Source: Symbiodinium natans
Taxonomy: Eukaryota; Sar; Dinophyceae; Suessiales; Symbiodiniaceae
Direction: 5' to 3'
Length of the DNA stretch: 60,000 nt
NCBI GenBank assembly: GCA_905221605.1
Contig: CAJNDS010001602.1
Coordinates: forward strand, 290,501 to 350,500
This document shows, in pieces, positions 24,051 to 35,329 of the stretch (positions within the stretch are counted from its first letter, which is position 1; every line of letters starts with the position of its first letter). The notes under the pieces are model-generated. The model made no database searches. It saw only the letters and a program-made list of their open reading frames with translations, and was not told where the DNA came from. The position numbers and the translations under genes were made by a program.

Positions 24051-24409
24051 GGGGGGCCACCAGGGGACGCGCCGCCAACGGCGCCCGACCACGCACGGGC
24101 TGCATTTCTGCCAGCGACTGCCCTCTTCCGCCTGATGGCGATGTGCGAGCTGCCAAATCGCCCGCTGCACGTGGAGTAGCCGGGCCCGCCACTAAATGCC
24201 AGAACAGCCAGAGGCGCGTTGCAGAAACTCGTGGTTGTATGTTCCCTTGCTGCATGCGGCATCAGGTGGCTGCGGGTACTCTTTCTGCAGTAGCTGTATC
24301 AGCCTGGAACAAGCATGTGCGTTGCGGCTAGCACAGGTCCCGACTGGTAGGCGTGCTCGCCAGCGCAGACATACTAGTGCTAATGCGCGGGCGAATCGAT
24401 TGCAAATGG

Positions 24410-24720
24410 CGAAGTCCGGTTGGTAAGCGAATTTTTTTGGATTCAACCAGCGTTTCTGTGCTGTGTGTCCGGGCTTGTGGCAGTTTTCGCACGGCTTGTC
24501 ATCGCCTTTATTAGCCTGCCTGAGATTTGCCACCCGCCGCTGTGGCAGCAGCGGCCTTGTTTGCGGCAGCCTTAAGCGCAATGCCCCCAGCATTAGTGAG
24601 CTCATGCTCGAACAAAAACAGATGCCATGTAACTGTCAAGCTCCGACAAACCAGAACAACTGAACTCTTGGATCTTGGTGTTAGCCTCCGTGGCTAAATG
24701 TGCTGACTCATGCAAGTGTC
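24410..24720 (-). mobile_element. Retrotransposon gag-like fragment with damaged zinc knuckle
   Basis: The minus strand reads KPCENCHKPGHTAQKRWLNP, a CCHC zinc knuckle (C-x2-C-x4-H-x4-C) in which the last Cys is Arg. The codon CGC differs from TGC by one base. Upstream, one frame away, is an Ala/Lys-rich stretch (IALKAAANKAAAATAAGG), so a frameshift separates the two. The pattern fits a gag-type nucleocapsid of a retroelement, probably copia-like, and it is not functional. Confidence 0.55.
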
Positions 24721-24769
24721 GCCGGAACTGTGGGCAAAGTCCCGTTGCCTTCGGCCGCAGTGTCGAACA

Positions 24770-25090
24770 GCTCGCCGGAATGCCTTCCTTCGCGGCCTCG
24801 GCTTCGCCGCACGCACATGGATGGCTGTTCCTGATGCTGCGGCTGTGCCCTGGGCGCGCAACGGCGGGGCTGCGAGCGCGCGACGGAGCGGCGCAGCGCC
24901 ACAGAGTTGCGCTCGCGATCGAAGTCCAGGGCCGGTGGAGTGCCGTGGCTGCTTCCTTTGTGAGGGAACTCACGCTGCTGAGCCCGCGCCGCCCCGCCCG
25001 CCTCCCGCACCGCATGCACCTCTGCTTTTGCACTCCACACCAAGCAGCTGCCGGCGGTGTCGTGGCACAAGGAGGTCCAAACATGGACCT
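24770..25090 (+). mobile_element. LINE family A fragment 5 (tail), plus strand
   Basis: The plus strand reads RVALAIEVQGRWSAVAASFV, the conserved tail motif of this ORF2 family, preceded by an Arg/Ala-rich stretch in place of the usual basic helix. It has the opposite orientation to fragment 4. No other ORF2 parts follow. Confidence 0.65.
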
Positions 25091-25304
25091 CTAATGATGC
25101 CAAACACACGGCTAATGATTACAGACGGCGGGCTTGCCGCAGCCGACGTAGCGGCACGATTTCGCTGGCGACACGCAGCATTCCTGGCCAAAACCACGGA
25201 AAAACACCAACATGGCACGCATGGGCGTTGATACAGACTACGGTCAACATGCCACAAAATGCGCAGCAGCTCATCGGAAAGACTCGGAGAAACCACGATT
25301 TCGA

Positions 25305-25440
25305 CGACCATGACGTACGACGAGCACTACGAGTAGTAGTACGACGACAAGTGCTGCGGCGAGTACTACGACGAGTACCACGACAAGAACAATGACGTCG
25401 TCATGGTCGTGGCCGCAGTCGTAGTAGTCGATGCAGCCAT
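25305..25440. repeat. Degenerate triplet tract (ACG/TAC/GTC)
   Basis: About 130 bp dominated by CGACGA, TACGAC and GTAGTA triplets. It lies between LINE fragment 5 and the purine microsatellite and looks like a decayed trinucleotide repeat. Confidence 0.6.
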
Positions 25441-25584
25441 TCGACTCGGGAGGCCCATGCGGCGACGGGACGGTACAGGCGAGCCCTCGAGCCGTCCCGA
25501 GCCGACTCCCACTCTTCTAGGCGCATGGTTCTCTGATCTCCATCTGCATAGGATCCCGCGGGGGAAACTTTTGTCCTGGTCACG

Positions 25585-26400
25585 TGGAGAGAAAGAGAGA
25601 AAGAGAGAAAGAGAGAAAGAGAGAAAGAGAGAAAGAGAGAAAGAGAGAAAGAGAGAAAGAGAGAAAGAGAGAAAGAGAGAAAGAGAGAAAGCGGGAGAAA
25701 GCGGGAAAAAGCAGGAAAGAGCGGGAAAGAGAGGGAAAGAGAGGCAAAGAGAGAGAACGAGAGAGAACGAGAGAGAACGAGAGAGAACGAGAGAGAAAGA
25801 GAGAGAAAGAGAGAGAAAGAGAGAGAAAGAGAGAGAAAGAGAGAGAAAGAGAGAGAAAGAGAGAGAAAGAGAGAGAAAGAGAGAGAAAGAGAGAGAAAGA
25901 GAGAGAAAAAGAGAGAGAGAGAGAGAAGAAGAGAGAGAAGGAAGGAAGGAGAGAAGGAGGGGAGAAGGAGCGAGGGAAGGAGCGAGGGCGAGAAGGAGCG
26001 AGGGCGAGAAGGAGCGAGGGAAGGAGCGAGGGAGAGAAGGAGAGAAGGATAGAAGGAGAGAAGGAGAGAAGGAGAGAAGGAGAGAAGGAGAGAAGGAGAG
26101 AAGGAGAGAAGGAGAGAAGGAGAGAAGGAGAGAAGGAGAGAAGGAGAGATGGAGAGAAGGAGAGAAGGAGAGAAGGAGAGAAGGAGAGAAGGAGAGAAGG
26201 AGAGAAGGAGAGAAGGAGAGAAGGAGAGAAGGAGAGAAGGAGAGAAGGAGAGAATGAGAGAAGGAGAGAAGGAGAGAAGGAGAGAAGGAGAGAAGGAGAG
26301 AAGGAGAGAAGGAGAGAAGGAGAGAAGGAGAGAAGGAGAGAAGGAGAGAAAGAGAGGAAGCGAGAAAAAAAAAAAAAACAAAAAGAGAGAGAGAGAGACC
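25585..26400 (+). repeat. Long purine microsatellite in three zones
   Basis: Zone 1 is GAGAAA repeats (to 25690), zone 2 is the 8-mer GAGAGAAA/GAGAGAAC (25745-25915) and zone 3 is GAGAAGGA repeats (26030-26350). Open frames on both strands (Arg/Glu/Lys forward, Ser/Leu/Phe reverse, up to 392 codons) are artefacts of the repeat, with no independent protein features. Confidence 0.95.
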
Positions 26401-26429
26401 GCGCGAGAGCAACAGATAAAGAATAAGAA

Positions 26430-27700
26430 AGAATGAGAAAGAGAGAGCTACAAATAAACGAAAAATCATTGCGAAGGTATGGGGGCAAGATGCATGTCGG
26501 ACTGTGCGTGAGCGTAAGCCGGCAGTACGAGAGAAACCACGCAAAACAACATGAGGCGACTCAGTGCCCGTGTTTGTACACGTTGTTTGCTGAAGCAGTT
26601 TTGCGGCGACGCAGTCTTATGCCTGCAGCTACAGCCGGCGCGGCAGACGGCTCGCCCGTGCTCAAAGGCCTGCAACACGCATCAACGTCGTCCGTACACG
26701 GTCACGGATTTCGGCCTGGGTCATGCAGACCAGCGTGGCCTCGCGGCTCTCGGTAAGCTCGCGCGCGCCAGAGGGGCCATCGTCTACTTCTGCGGCAGCG
26801 CGTTGCCCCGTCAGCTGCTGCAAAGGCAACAGCTTGGTTGGCAAAGTTCTGTTGTCTCCGCATCTTGCATTCGAGGCCGGTCTATTGGCCATGTCTGCCG
26901 CTTGCCCCACAGCAGCGTTGCAAGTCTCATGTCCGAGCTGCATGCCAAGTACACGGCAGGTTGATCTATGCTGAGATGCTTCGGAAAGAATCCGTCATGC
27001 AAGCTCTGCTTCGCTGGACTGTTCGCACGTGGCCATAACGTGGTTGTGTCGCTCAAGGCACGGCAGTTGCTGGCCGCCTGCCGGACCGAGCAGTTCTCAG
27101 TTCTCGAGGTGTAAACGACACCTCGAGAACTTAAATGCTCGTAACTGACGATTCAGGCATCACATGCCAATTGTGGTTCGGCCACGAAGGCAAATGCTTT
27201 GGCCTCATGAGCTTGACGCTCCTCATGGAATTGCCATTCGCAATTAGATCACTGGATAGTTCGAAGCAAGCCTTTTGTTGAATCCATCTGCACACTGGTG
27301 GGATCTGAAGCCCTGAACGCCACCGTCATCTGCAGCGGGCTATCGTTCATTATGGCGGCGACCTATGGGAGTTCAGACTGCGGTGTCTCAAACCGACACC
27401 ATTCATGTCGCCTTGTTGTTGTTGCAGATTGGGCACAGACACGCCTCAAGACTCTTGCTCATCTGGGCTTCTCGCGGGCGACGCCGGGTTCCGCACCGAA
27501 ACTGTGTCCTGCCAGCAACCTTGTGGCAAACTTTTGCGCTTGTACCCCATGGCACGTATGTGACGGAAATACTGGTGACGTTGGAAAGTTGTGAACCGCG
27601 GGCAGCGGGCGACTCCCACGGGCGCAAAATGTGAAGGTGTACATCTCGTGGCTGGAATTCGTTTCTCGCACCGCCCAAGCTAAATCCGATGGCGCCTGAC
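26430..27700. other. Unrecognised GC-rich sequence after the microsatellite
   Basis: Both strands are open over 26.5-27.1 and 27.3-27.7 kb without a recognisable domain. The texture resembles the retroelement block. It contains the perfect hairpin at 27.1 kb. Confidence 0.35.
27099..27131. other. Perfect 14-bp hairpin
   Basis: AGTTCTCGAGGTGT, a five-base loop AAACG, then ACACCTCGAGAACT. The stem is perfect and stands alone in otherwise unstructured sequence, just after an open frame ends. Its role is unknown; a transposon end or an RNA stem are possibilities. Confidence 0.85.
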
Positions 27701-28740
27701 TGCTCATCCTGCATCCACCTCAGAGGCAGCAAGCAAAGTCGAGATTTAGTGGGCTCCGGGCTTGTGGGAGCGGGACATCTTGAGGTGGTCTAAAAACCTT
27801 AAGCCCCTAAACACCAAAAAAACCTTGGGTTGTCAGGGTTGGTGCTGACAGGGCTGGGTTGCGGTGTTGATGGAACAGGAGTTGGGAGAGGCGTCTCCAA
27901 AGGAGATCTTCACTGATGCTGGAACCCGCAGCAACAGTTTGGCGACAGCTTGGGAATTGAAATTATGCGGATGACCCGAACCCCTTATGACAGCTACAGA
28001 GGGCAACTTTCCGGTGAACTTCTTGGGGGTTATAGAATTTTGGCCTTGGCCTTGGGTACCCAAATTAAACCCCTCTGTCCAAGGCCGCTGCGTCTCTGTT
28101 TGCAGGCCGTCTTGGCCGTACTGGGAGTTTCCCGCGAAGTTCATGAGGTCTTTCATGGCTTTCTTGGGATGGTTTTACGTCCAGGTGTTCTGGGTTTTGG
28201 GGTTGGGGGAGCCTTCAGCAGGGGCATCTATAAAGGCTACAGATGTCCAAGGTAGAACGTGCAAAAAAAAACAACAAGGCTCACGTTCTGATGACTTGAC
28301 TCCCACTACAGGGGTCTGGGGTCCAGGGGTCGAGGGCTTAAGGGCGTGCAGGCTTCAGGGCTTTGAGGCCCAAACTGATCATCGTACAACTGCAGCTGTG
28401 GGCCGTCGTTGCAAGGTCAGAGTTGAGAACATGGAAGGGCATGAAGGGTGCATGCGCCGACGAGTCAACCAAGCGCAGAGCAGAAATGTTGAAGAAGCTA
28501 TTCAGATGCATTGCGCAGAACTGCCAGAGGCTGGGGCCTTGCCCTCAGGGTTTAAGGCTTCGGGTCACGAGACGTAGACCTTCCGTTCCGAACTAACATT
28601 GAGCACTTTTGAGGACAAGGAGGGCACCACTGGGGGTCCGAGGTCTTGAGACTCCGCGTCACTCCCCTGAAAGCCAAACAGCCGGAAGTTTCCCCCCCCC
28701 CCCTCTCCCGTTGTCGTGTGGACTCTACGTGACTGCTTAC

Positions 28741-28800
28741 CTGCGCTGACCCCAAAAGGGCATCTTGCATCCAGTAGATTTTATAGGGTTCAGGCCATTT
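28741..28800 (-). CDS. Candidate exon with consensus GTAAGC donor
   Basis: The sequence CAG|GTAAGC closes a frame reading KIYWMQDALLGSAQ. Upstream the same strand carries an open stretch (STFVLFEDSQHVGSLL at about 28.87-28.95 kb) in another frame that may be a preceding exon. The family is unknown. Confidence 0.28.
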
Positions 28801-29791
28801 TGGGTTTCGAGAATCGAGCTTCCGTCTTTTGCTCACGGATATGCGGCAATCAGGCGAAGGTTCTCAAGAATCCGCGATGGATTCGTCGCTGCACAACAGT
28901 GAGCCCACGTGCTGGCTGTCTTCAAAGAGTACGAAGGTAGACCCAGCTTGCTCGCGAACATGGTAGGCTTTTGCGAATGAAAGGGGACACGGCGACCCTG
29001 AAAAGCACTATCGCCACACACGTGGGGTCACCCGGCCTCATCGTGGTCCTTCTTCTGGCGAGCGGAAGCATGGGAAGGTGCTGCTACAGTTCAGGCAAGG
29101 GCTCAAACCAGACGGCAACACAATCCCAAACCAGAAGGAATCTAAGGGATTAAAGGGTTTGAGGTTGAATCCAAGAGGACTGGACAGTCATAGGGTCATA
29201 GGGATCTAGGGATGGGCGGGGTGTTCTAAGTTCTAAGCTGGACCTGGGACCTAAAACACAAGGCAACATCGCGGCACTTGCACATCGCATGTTGAAGCCC
29301 TGAAGCAAAAAATCTAATTCCCGGGGGTGCGACATTTTGGTAGAGCTGTTGCACGGCTTAAGGTTGAGGACTTGTTCAGGGTCCGACAGGAGGGGCTAGT
29401 GTGTGGGATTTTGGGCATAGGATCATTTGAATCATTTGGGGTGCGGGGTGTGAGGCCTCTATGGCCAAGACTCCATCATCACCGAAGCTCAACATCTTCA
29501 ACCATGGCTCGCAGGTGAGACGCTCAGAAAGCTCAGCTTCTGACACTCATGGCATCCATTCACGCAGAACTTGCAATTAGTCGAGGGAGGCTCTCTGTAG
29601 ATCTGGACCCTGCAACTACTTCCGGGTCGAATTTGGCTTAATAAACTTGAATACAATTTAGCGAATCAAGGTGTCATTGGTTCTGACAAATGGAGGGGTA
29701 ATGTAGCTTGTAGGCCGTAGGGAAACACGTTGACGGCGGCCGAAATAAGCCGCCCCTAGCCTCCCACCCGGACTTTGCGAGCCGCTTCCAG

Positions 29792-29884
29792 GATGTGTCC
29801 ATTCTTTTGGCTGACACAGGCGGAAGCGAAGCAACCGGCGACGTGGAGATGCAGGAGGTTCCAGAATGCTGTGTTGGTTTGGAG
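29792..29884 (+). CDS. Candidate exon, 31 codons, plus strand
   Basis: A CTTCCAG acceptor and a GTACGA donor enclose exactly 31 codons, including DVSILLADTGGSEATGDVEM and PECCVGLE. Both boundaries are good and the peptide is acidic and plausible. The minus strand is also open here (FWNLLHLHVAGCFAS), so the strand is not certain. Confidence 0.35.
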
Positions 29885-29899
29885 GTACGAACTCTCTTG

Positions 29900-32850
29900 G
29901 GGCAGTCTCACGGTGTTGGAGGGTTCTGGAGGGCTAAGGCTCCATGGTTTAGAGTTCGGGAGACTGTTTGGTTTGGACGTCTGTGCATGGGAACACGTTA
30001 GGGACGTTCTTCGACCCATGCCTCAATAAAGATGGATCCGTGCAGGAGAGTCGACAAAGCTCTCAGCCGATAAGTTATATCCTCCAGGCGACAGCCTCTG
30101 ACCCAGAAGCGCTCTGTCTTCAGCGCCCTGAATTCCCTGACCCAACCCAAGAACTCCCGCACCCTCTGTCTTCAGTGAAAAACTCTTATAGGGTTCCAGC
30201 ATCCGGCACACTGCACCTTGCTACACCCTAAGCGCCCTAAGAGTGCTTAGATCATCTCAGCCTTCAACGCTCTTCCGCGTCAGCTGCCTTACCTGTGGCC
30301 ACTAGCCGCCGCGGCAAGGAGGGGGTAGATTTCTAAATAACAGCCAAAGCCAAAAAAACCCAACCGATGCCATGAGGCACCTCAGCTTTTGGAAACCTTC
30401 AACACCTCAAATCCGAGAGATCTTCACTGGGCCAACTCTTCCCCCTAGACATGAAAACCCTAAGCCCGAAGCCCTAAGCCGGTCTCACCAGTCGGGTGAG
30501 GTAAGCCGAAAGCCTCGAGGGTCATTGTGGACCAGATCTGATCCGTTGAATTTGGCTCTTGCTCAGGTTCTCTGCTATCGAACTGCCGAAGGAGAGATGC
30601 TTCCTCCCTCCAAGAGCCCTCTACATTGACTCTACATCCCGGCTCAAACCCCAAGCAAAGACACGCGTGCCTTCTTTTTCCACCCCTCATAATCGTTCTT
30701 CATGTGGACCGCGGCGTCGATGTTCGCGGGTGAGTTCAAGTTCGGGTCTACCAGCATCGAGATGACCTGGCAATTGGGGTTTTATCTGGCTTTACCCGGG
30801 GGTTTGTGCTTGAGGCCGATTCTTACTTTAGGGGTGGGGTGCAGATGCTAAGCCCTATACCCCTACCATAAAATCTAGAAGCCCCTCAGCTACAAGCAGC
30901 GGTCGGCGCACACTGATGAGGATGCTGTGGACCCCGAGGATTGGACGCCAGCGCTCGTCTGCGGTCTCCTGTGCGGGCTTGGGACCGTTTTGTGAGAGGG
31001 TAAGGCTGGCAAGGTTTAGTGCGTACGGAATCCGAGGGCAATTCAGACTTTCTGACAAGACCATGCATTGCAATGCATTTGGGGATGTCAATAGGGTTTT
31101 TGCGAGGACCCCCTTTGCAAAGGACGGGGTGGTGTATGAATCCGTTTGGTCCTAAGATGGAGGTCCCGATGTCCGACCTACGAACACCCCACCCTCCAGA
31201 GAGCGGCATCCTACTTCCCCTTGGTTCTCAAGCTCCTGATCGTTGAATCTGTCCGTCCCTGGTGGGTGCAGGATGGAGATGCACACCTTGCCACAAGAGC
31301 CCTACCCAAACGGAGGGGACGCCAGGCACCGCGAGACCTACAATCATAGGCACAGTTGCTAGAAGAAGGCACATAAGTAGAGTTGAGACTTGCAGACACC
31401 AGGCACCAACAAGAAGGAAGAAATACCTTGGAACGTCTACGAATGGGTGTACAGACTCTGCACAAAGTCAAAGCCAAGGGTTGAACTCAACACCCTAAGC
31501 TCTCACCCACTCCATCCCCCCGACGCGCCAATGCGCCAACAACTGCGCCAGGTCGGCGCGGCCATCTGGGTAGATGTTGGGGTGCCACATCTCTGTTTCA
31601 AACCTCCCAGTCGCAATCGGGCTTCTAACAAGGGTGTTCGGGGGTTTTGATCGTCTGGCCGGCTTCGAGGACGCTTGGGGTTAGCACGGGCCTGAGGGCG
31701 CTGATGGGCTCAAGAACAATCCTGCAACTTTGGGAATTGTGTTGTGCCGATTCGGAAGTGTGTTGTGCCGATTCTTGATGCAGGCCTCAAACATCAACTG
31801 CCTACAGTGGAGTTTCGGATTTAGGTGTATATCGGTTGTCGAACTTCGACACACCGCGCCCCTCAAGCCCAGAAAGCCCCGGACTTCGACTCTGAAGAGA
31901 AGCCCTAAATCAGAACCCGCTGCAGGAAATCGAAAACCCTCAAAATCGGTGCTACACTGCTGCAGTCCTTGGGGCTCTAACCGTAAACACCAAAAACACT
32001 CAAAGCTTGGAGCTGCACTGCAGATTTGGCCTCATCTCCGGCGGATTGTTCGGAAAGTCGCCGGGGAATTTGAGAATGGCGGTGAAGATGCCGCCCTCGT
32101 ACCTTCAGCTTGGTTTAGGGCTTAGGGTTTAGGGAGTGTAGTCTGGAACCCTTCAACCTTAGAAGACCTCAAACTTTCCTTCATACGAAAAAAGTGACAA
32201 CCCACTAAAGTTCCGACACCCAAATCTCAATCCCTCCATGTGCAAAGTCCCATACATCCCCAAAGCCCATATGACTCCAAAGTCCAAACCTCGTAGGCCC
32301 TAACCCTAGGCCCCTGACCCCTATGAATCCCACACCGTACCATAAAAGCCAACCAGGGTCTTGGATCCCGGCAGGCTGTCTGATGGGCCTTCGAAAACGA
32401 CACGCCAAGTGAAGAAGTCCGAATCGTCCTGCGGCTTTTTGCGGCTTTCGGGGTTCAGGGACTAGTCACTTGGGGTGGCAAGGTTGAATCACTTAGCGGC
32501 TTATAGGGTGTGTTGTTGAGTCGTTGAGGGTCTTGAACCCTCAACCCATGGCACCAGGTTTGCACGAATCCCAGGCCAAGGTTCGAACCTCCAGTCCGAC
32601 GGAGAAGCCGCAGCTCTCGTCCTTTCCGCTTTAAAAGGCTTTCGGGGTTTGCGGATTGAGAGCTTTGCTTCTTTCGTGTTGGGGCTTAGGGGGCTACAAG
32701 GTGAATGAGGCTGTGTCTCTGGTCTCTATGATTCTATCGATTGCTTTGAGGCCTTATTGAAGCCTTACTGCGATTTGGGGAGTGTCAGCTCCACCGAGCA
32801 TTGACTAGTGGATGCCACGAAGCTGTTGGGACTTCAAAAGGATGGAACCC
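29900..32850. other. Intron-like DNA, no recognised gene
   Basis: Beyond one plus-strand candidate at 30.9 kb, nothing was recognised. Decayed CCCTAAG/CTTAGGG words and a small palindrome (GTTGAGGGTCTTGAACCCTC at 32.52 kb) are present. Confidence 0.4.
30890..30980 (+). CDS. Candidate exon (HTDEDAVDPEDWTPALVCG)
   Basis: After a CCCCTCAG acceptor the plus strand reads YKQRSAHTDEDAVDPEDW and then TPALVCGLLCGLG before a stop. It is an acidic, protein-like stretch without a defined donor. It was not recognised. Confidence 0.25.
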
Positions 32851-32899
32851 ATGGGCTTTGTACAGTGTTTAAGGGTCGCTGGTCCTTCATCAGATTTAC

Positions 32900-32950
32900 C
32901 AGCTCCTTCTTGAGAAGTTCCCGCGCCACATGCGCCATGCTCCTGTGAAT
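32900..32950 (-). CDS. Candidate exon, 17 codons (MAHVARELLKKEL)
   Basis: The segment lies between a TTCACAG acceptor and a GTAAAT donor and reads IHRSMAHVARELLKKEL in exact frame. The two consensus boundaries and the helix-like sequence support a real exon. The frame continues beyond the donor (NLMKDQRPLN), so it could also be longer. The family is unknown. Confidence 0.4.
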
Positions 32951-33419
32951 CTGTGAAGTCAGGCTCGCACAAACTTGATAATGGGAATGGTTCCGAGTTC
33001 AGGCCTGTGCAAGAAGCCCTCGGCGGCAAACACTAGTGCCCTATACTCGCCTTATATCTTAACGGGTTCGAACCGTTTCTGCAGACGAGCATCAAGTGAA
33101 GACCGCCACTAGGATTAGCTGGCTCTGCTCCTACAAACCTCAACGGTGCAAGAAGGTGACTGCTACGACATGCACACCAAAGATACACGATGCGCCTGAA
33201 AACCTGAAATCCCCAAAGAACAGAAACAAGAGAAAGGCCGACAATGGGCCGACAACAGCCCTCCGGATTCGCAAGACGTCTTTTTTCTGCTTCTTCCCTC
33301 TTGATTTTGTTGACAAACAACACGACATATCCACCTAGAGGCATGTCCTCACCAAGCCACACAACAATACACCTCAAGGGAAGTCGACTTTCCCATATAG
33401 TATTGCGAAACTTTTCAAC

Positions 33420-33463
33420 GTCGGTTGAGAGAGAGAAAGAGAGAGAAAGCGAGAGAGAGAGAG

Positions 33464-33505
<42 letters not shown>

Positions 33506-34040
33506 GGAGAGAGAGAGAGAGAGACGGAGAGAGAGAGAGAGAGATAGAGAGAGAGAGAGCATATGTGTGTGTGTGAGAGTGTATGAAGAGAAGAGTGCGA
33601 GAAGAGCGTGAGAGCGTGAGAGTGTGATAGTGTGAGAGTGTGAGAGTGTGAGAGTGTGAGAGTGTGAGAGTATGAGACTGTGAGAATGAGTGTGCGGGTG
33701 TGTGAGTGTGTGAGTGTGTGGGACTGAGTGAGGTAGGAGTGAGTGGACTGAGTGGAGTGAGTGGAGTGAGCGGAGTGAGTGGAGTGAGGGAGTGGAGTGA
33801 GTGGAGTGAGTGGACTGAGTGGACTGAGTGGAGTGAGTGGAGTGAGCGGAGTGAGTGGAGTGAGTGGACTGAGTGGAGTAAGTGGAGTGAGTGAGTGAGA
33901 GAGTGAGTGAGCTTGTGCGTGAGTGAGTGAGTGAGTGAGCGAGCGAGCGAGTGAGTGACTGAGGGACTTAGAGAGTGTGCGGGAGTGTGAGAAAGTGTGA
34001 GAGTGAGAGCGAGAGAGAGAGAGTGAGAGCGAGATTGATT
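33420..34040 (+). repeat. Composite microsatellite GA, GTGTGAGA, GGAGTGAGT
   Basis: GA repeats (33424-33560) pass into GTGTGAGA-like units (33565-33720), then a 9/18-mer GGAGTGAGTGGACTGAGT (33725-33890), then GAGT/GAGC repeats. The sharp changes of unit suggest successive expansion. The long minus-strand Ser/Leu/His frames are artefacts. Confidence 0.93.
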
Positions 34041-35226
34041 GTTTACTAACACCGTGCACACGGAAGGTGTAAATGGCCGGGTGCTACGGGCAAAACAGAT
34101 TCTTTTTGGACAACCGAGCTTGCCCGAGCGTGCTCCAGATGTCAATGCCACTTGCGTGTTGCGCAGCTGTGCGTTTGCGGGCACACGGGGAGCTCGGACA
34201 GGGCAGGAGCTCGCGGCAACCCAAACTGTAGCTGTTCAGGAACCGAAGCTGCCCTGACCCCGGACACGCCCACCATGCATCACAACAGGCTTAGGGCCGG
34301 GGGTGATTCATGGGGGGTCTGCGGCATTGCTAAGTTTAGAGTTTAGAGGATGCGGGGGTTTAGGATTTTGGGGATCTAGGCTTCGAGCATCGACTTCTGG
34401 CCCAAATAGTCCCTGCAATCCCTCCCCTCGGGCTCTGGGTATGGCTTGCACCTTTGGACGCGGATCCCACAGAACCGTGCTGGCGACGAGCTCTTTGCAG
34501 TTTGGGGGCAGGGCTTAGGGGATAGGAGTTATGGTTCTGGGTTTGGGATAGGTGGGGGTTTTCCGCAAGGTCAACAAATGCGTACACAGGTCTCAAGGCA
34601 CAGCGCCAGCAACGAGCTGCCGAAATGAAAAGCCGGATTCCCAGGATCTTGCAACTGGGAGAATATGGGAACGTGATGGAACGTGAACATTCCGCACGAG
34701 AACAGGAGAATCTGAGCGTTATAGGTAAATGGGGTTCCGAAACAGCTGTTGTCATGGTTCCCAATTCTGTTGAACAGCCTTTGGCTGCTGGATGCTGTCA
34801 ACAGAAGGCAAATGCTCCTTCTGCACATGCCCAGGCTGCCCAGGACACTGAAACCCCCCACAGTTTCCGTGGCGATAGCCGTTTTCACTCTGCTTTCAGG
34901 ACCGTTCCAGCTTACTGTAAGACCTTTGCTTTTGCCCACACGCATGGGATGCGGGCCAGCGGCCCAGGAATGTTAGGGTTGAGGGTTCGCTGGTGGGTTC
35001 GGCATGTCCTCAGACTTGTGGCGCTCTGGCTTGAGGAGGTTTGGGAGTCCAAGTCTAAGGACTTTGTGTCGGTTTCGTGTCCGGGGGAGGAGAGCATGAA
35101 GCGGCTTCCATGGATGGCCACAGGGGCGGATGTCGAAGTGTAGATTGGGCTGCACATCCTGCTATTTGCGGATGCGTATTCTCGGAGTTCTAGAGAATGA
35201 AAGCCCTGACAACCCGAAAGTTTTAC

Positions 35227-35325
35227 CTCCCACAACGGCCTAAGCCGCACAAGGCCTTCAATGCTTTGGCCCCTGTAGTCTACCACAGTGGCGAGGAAGG
35301 CAGCCACGGGTGAGACAGGCAGAGG
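35227..35325 (-). CDS. Candidate exon (AAFLATVVDYRGQSIEG)
   Basis: The frame reads VAAFLATVVDYRGQSIEGLV and ends at a GTAAAA donor after RLRPLWE. The VVDYRG stretch recalls a motif of CLU-type proteins, but the following residues do not match well, so no family is assigned. The upstream boundary is open. Confidence 0.3.
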
Positions 35326-35329
35326 CCCC

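Noticed and set aside
25366-26544. 392-codon Ser/Leu/Phe-rich minus-strand frame, the longest in the window
   Set aside because: It is the complement of the GAGA-type microsatellite. All frames are open and the peptide only mirrors the repeat.
33058-33080. AACGGGTTCGAACCGTT, resembling a tRNA T-arm
   Set aside because: No acceptor stem, D-arm or anticodon arm could be placed on either side. It is only a short palindrome. The same holds for AAGGTTCGAACCTCC near 32.58 kb.
33033-34184. 383-codon minus-strand frame with Ser/Leu/His repeats
   Set aside because: Most of it is microsatellite. The non-repeat end showed no recognisable domain.
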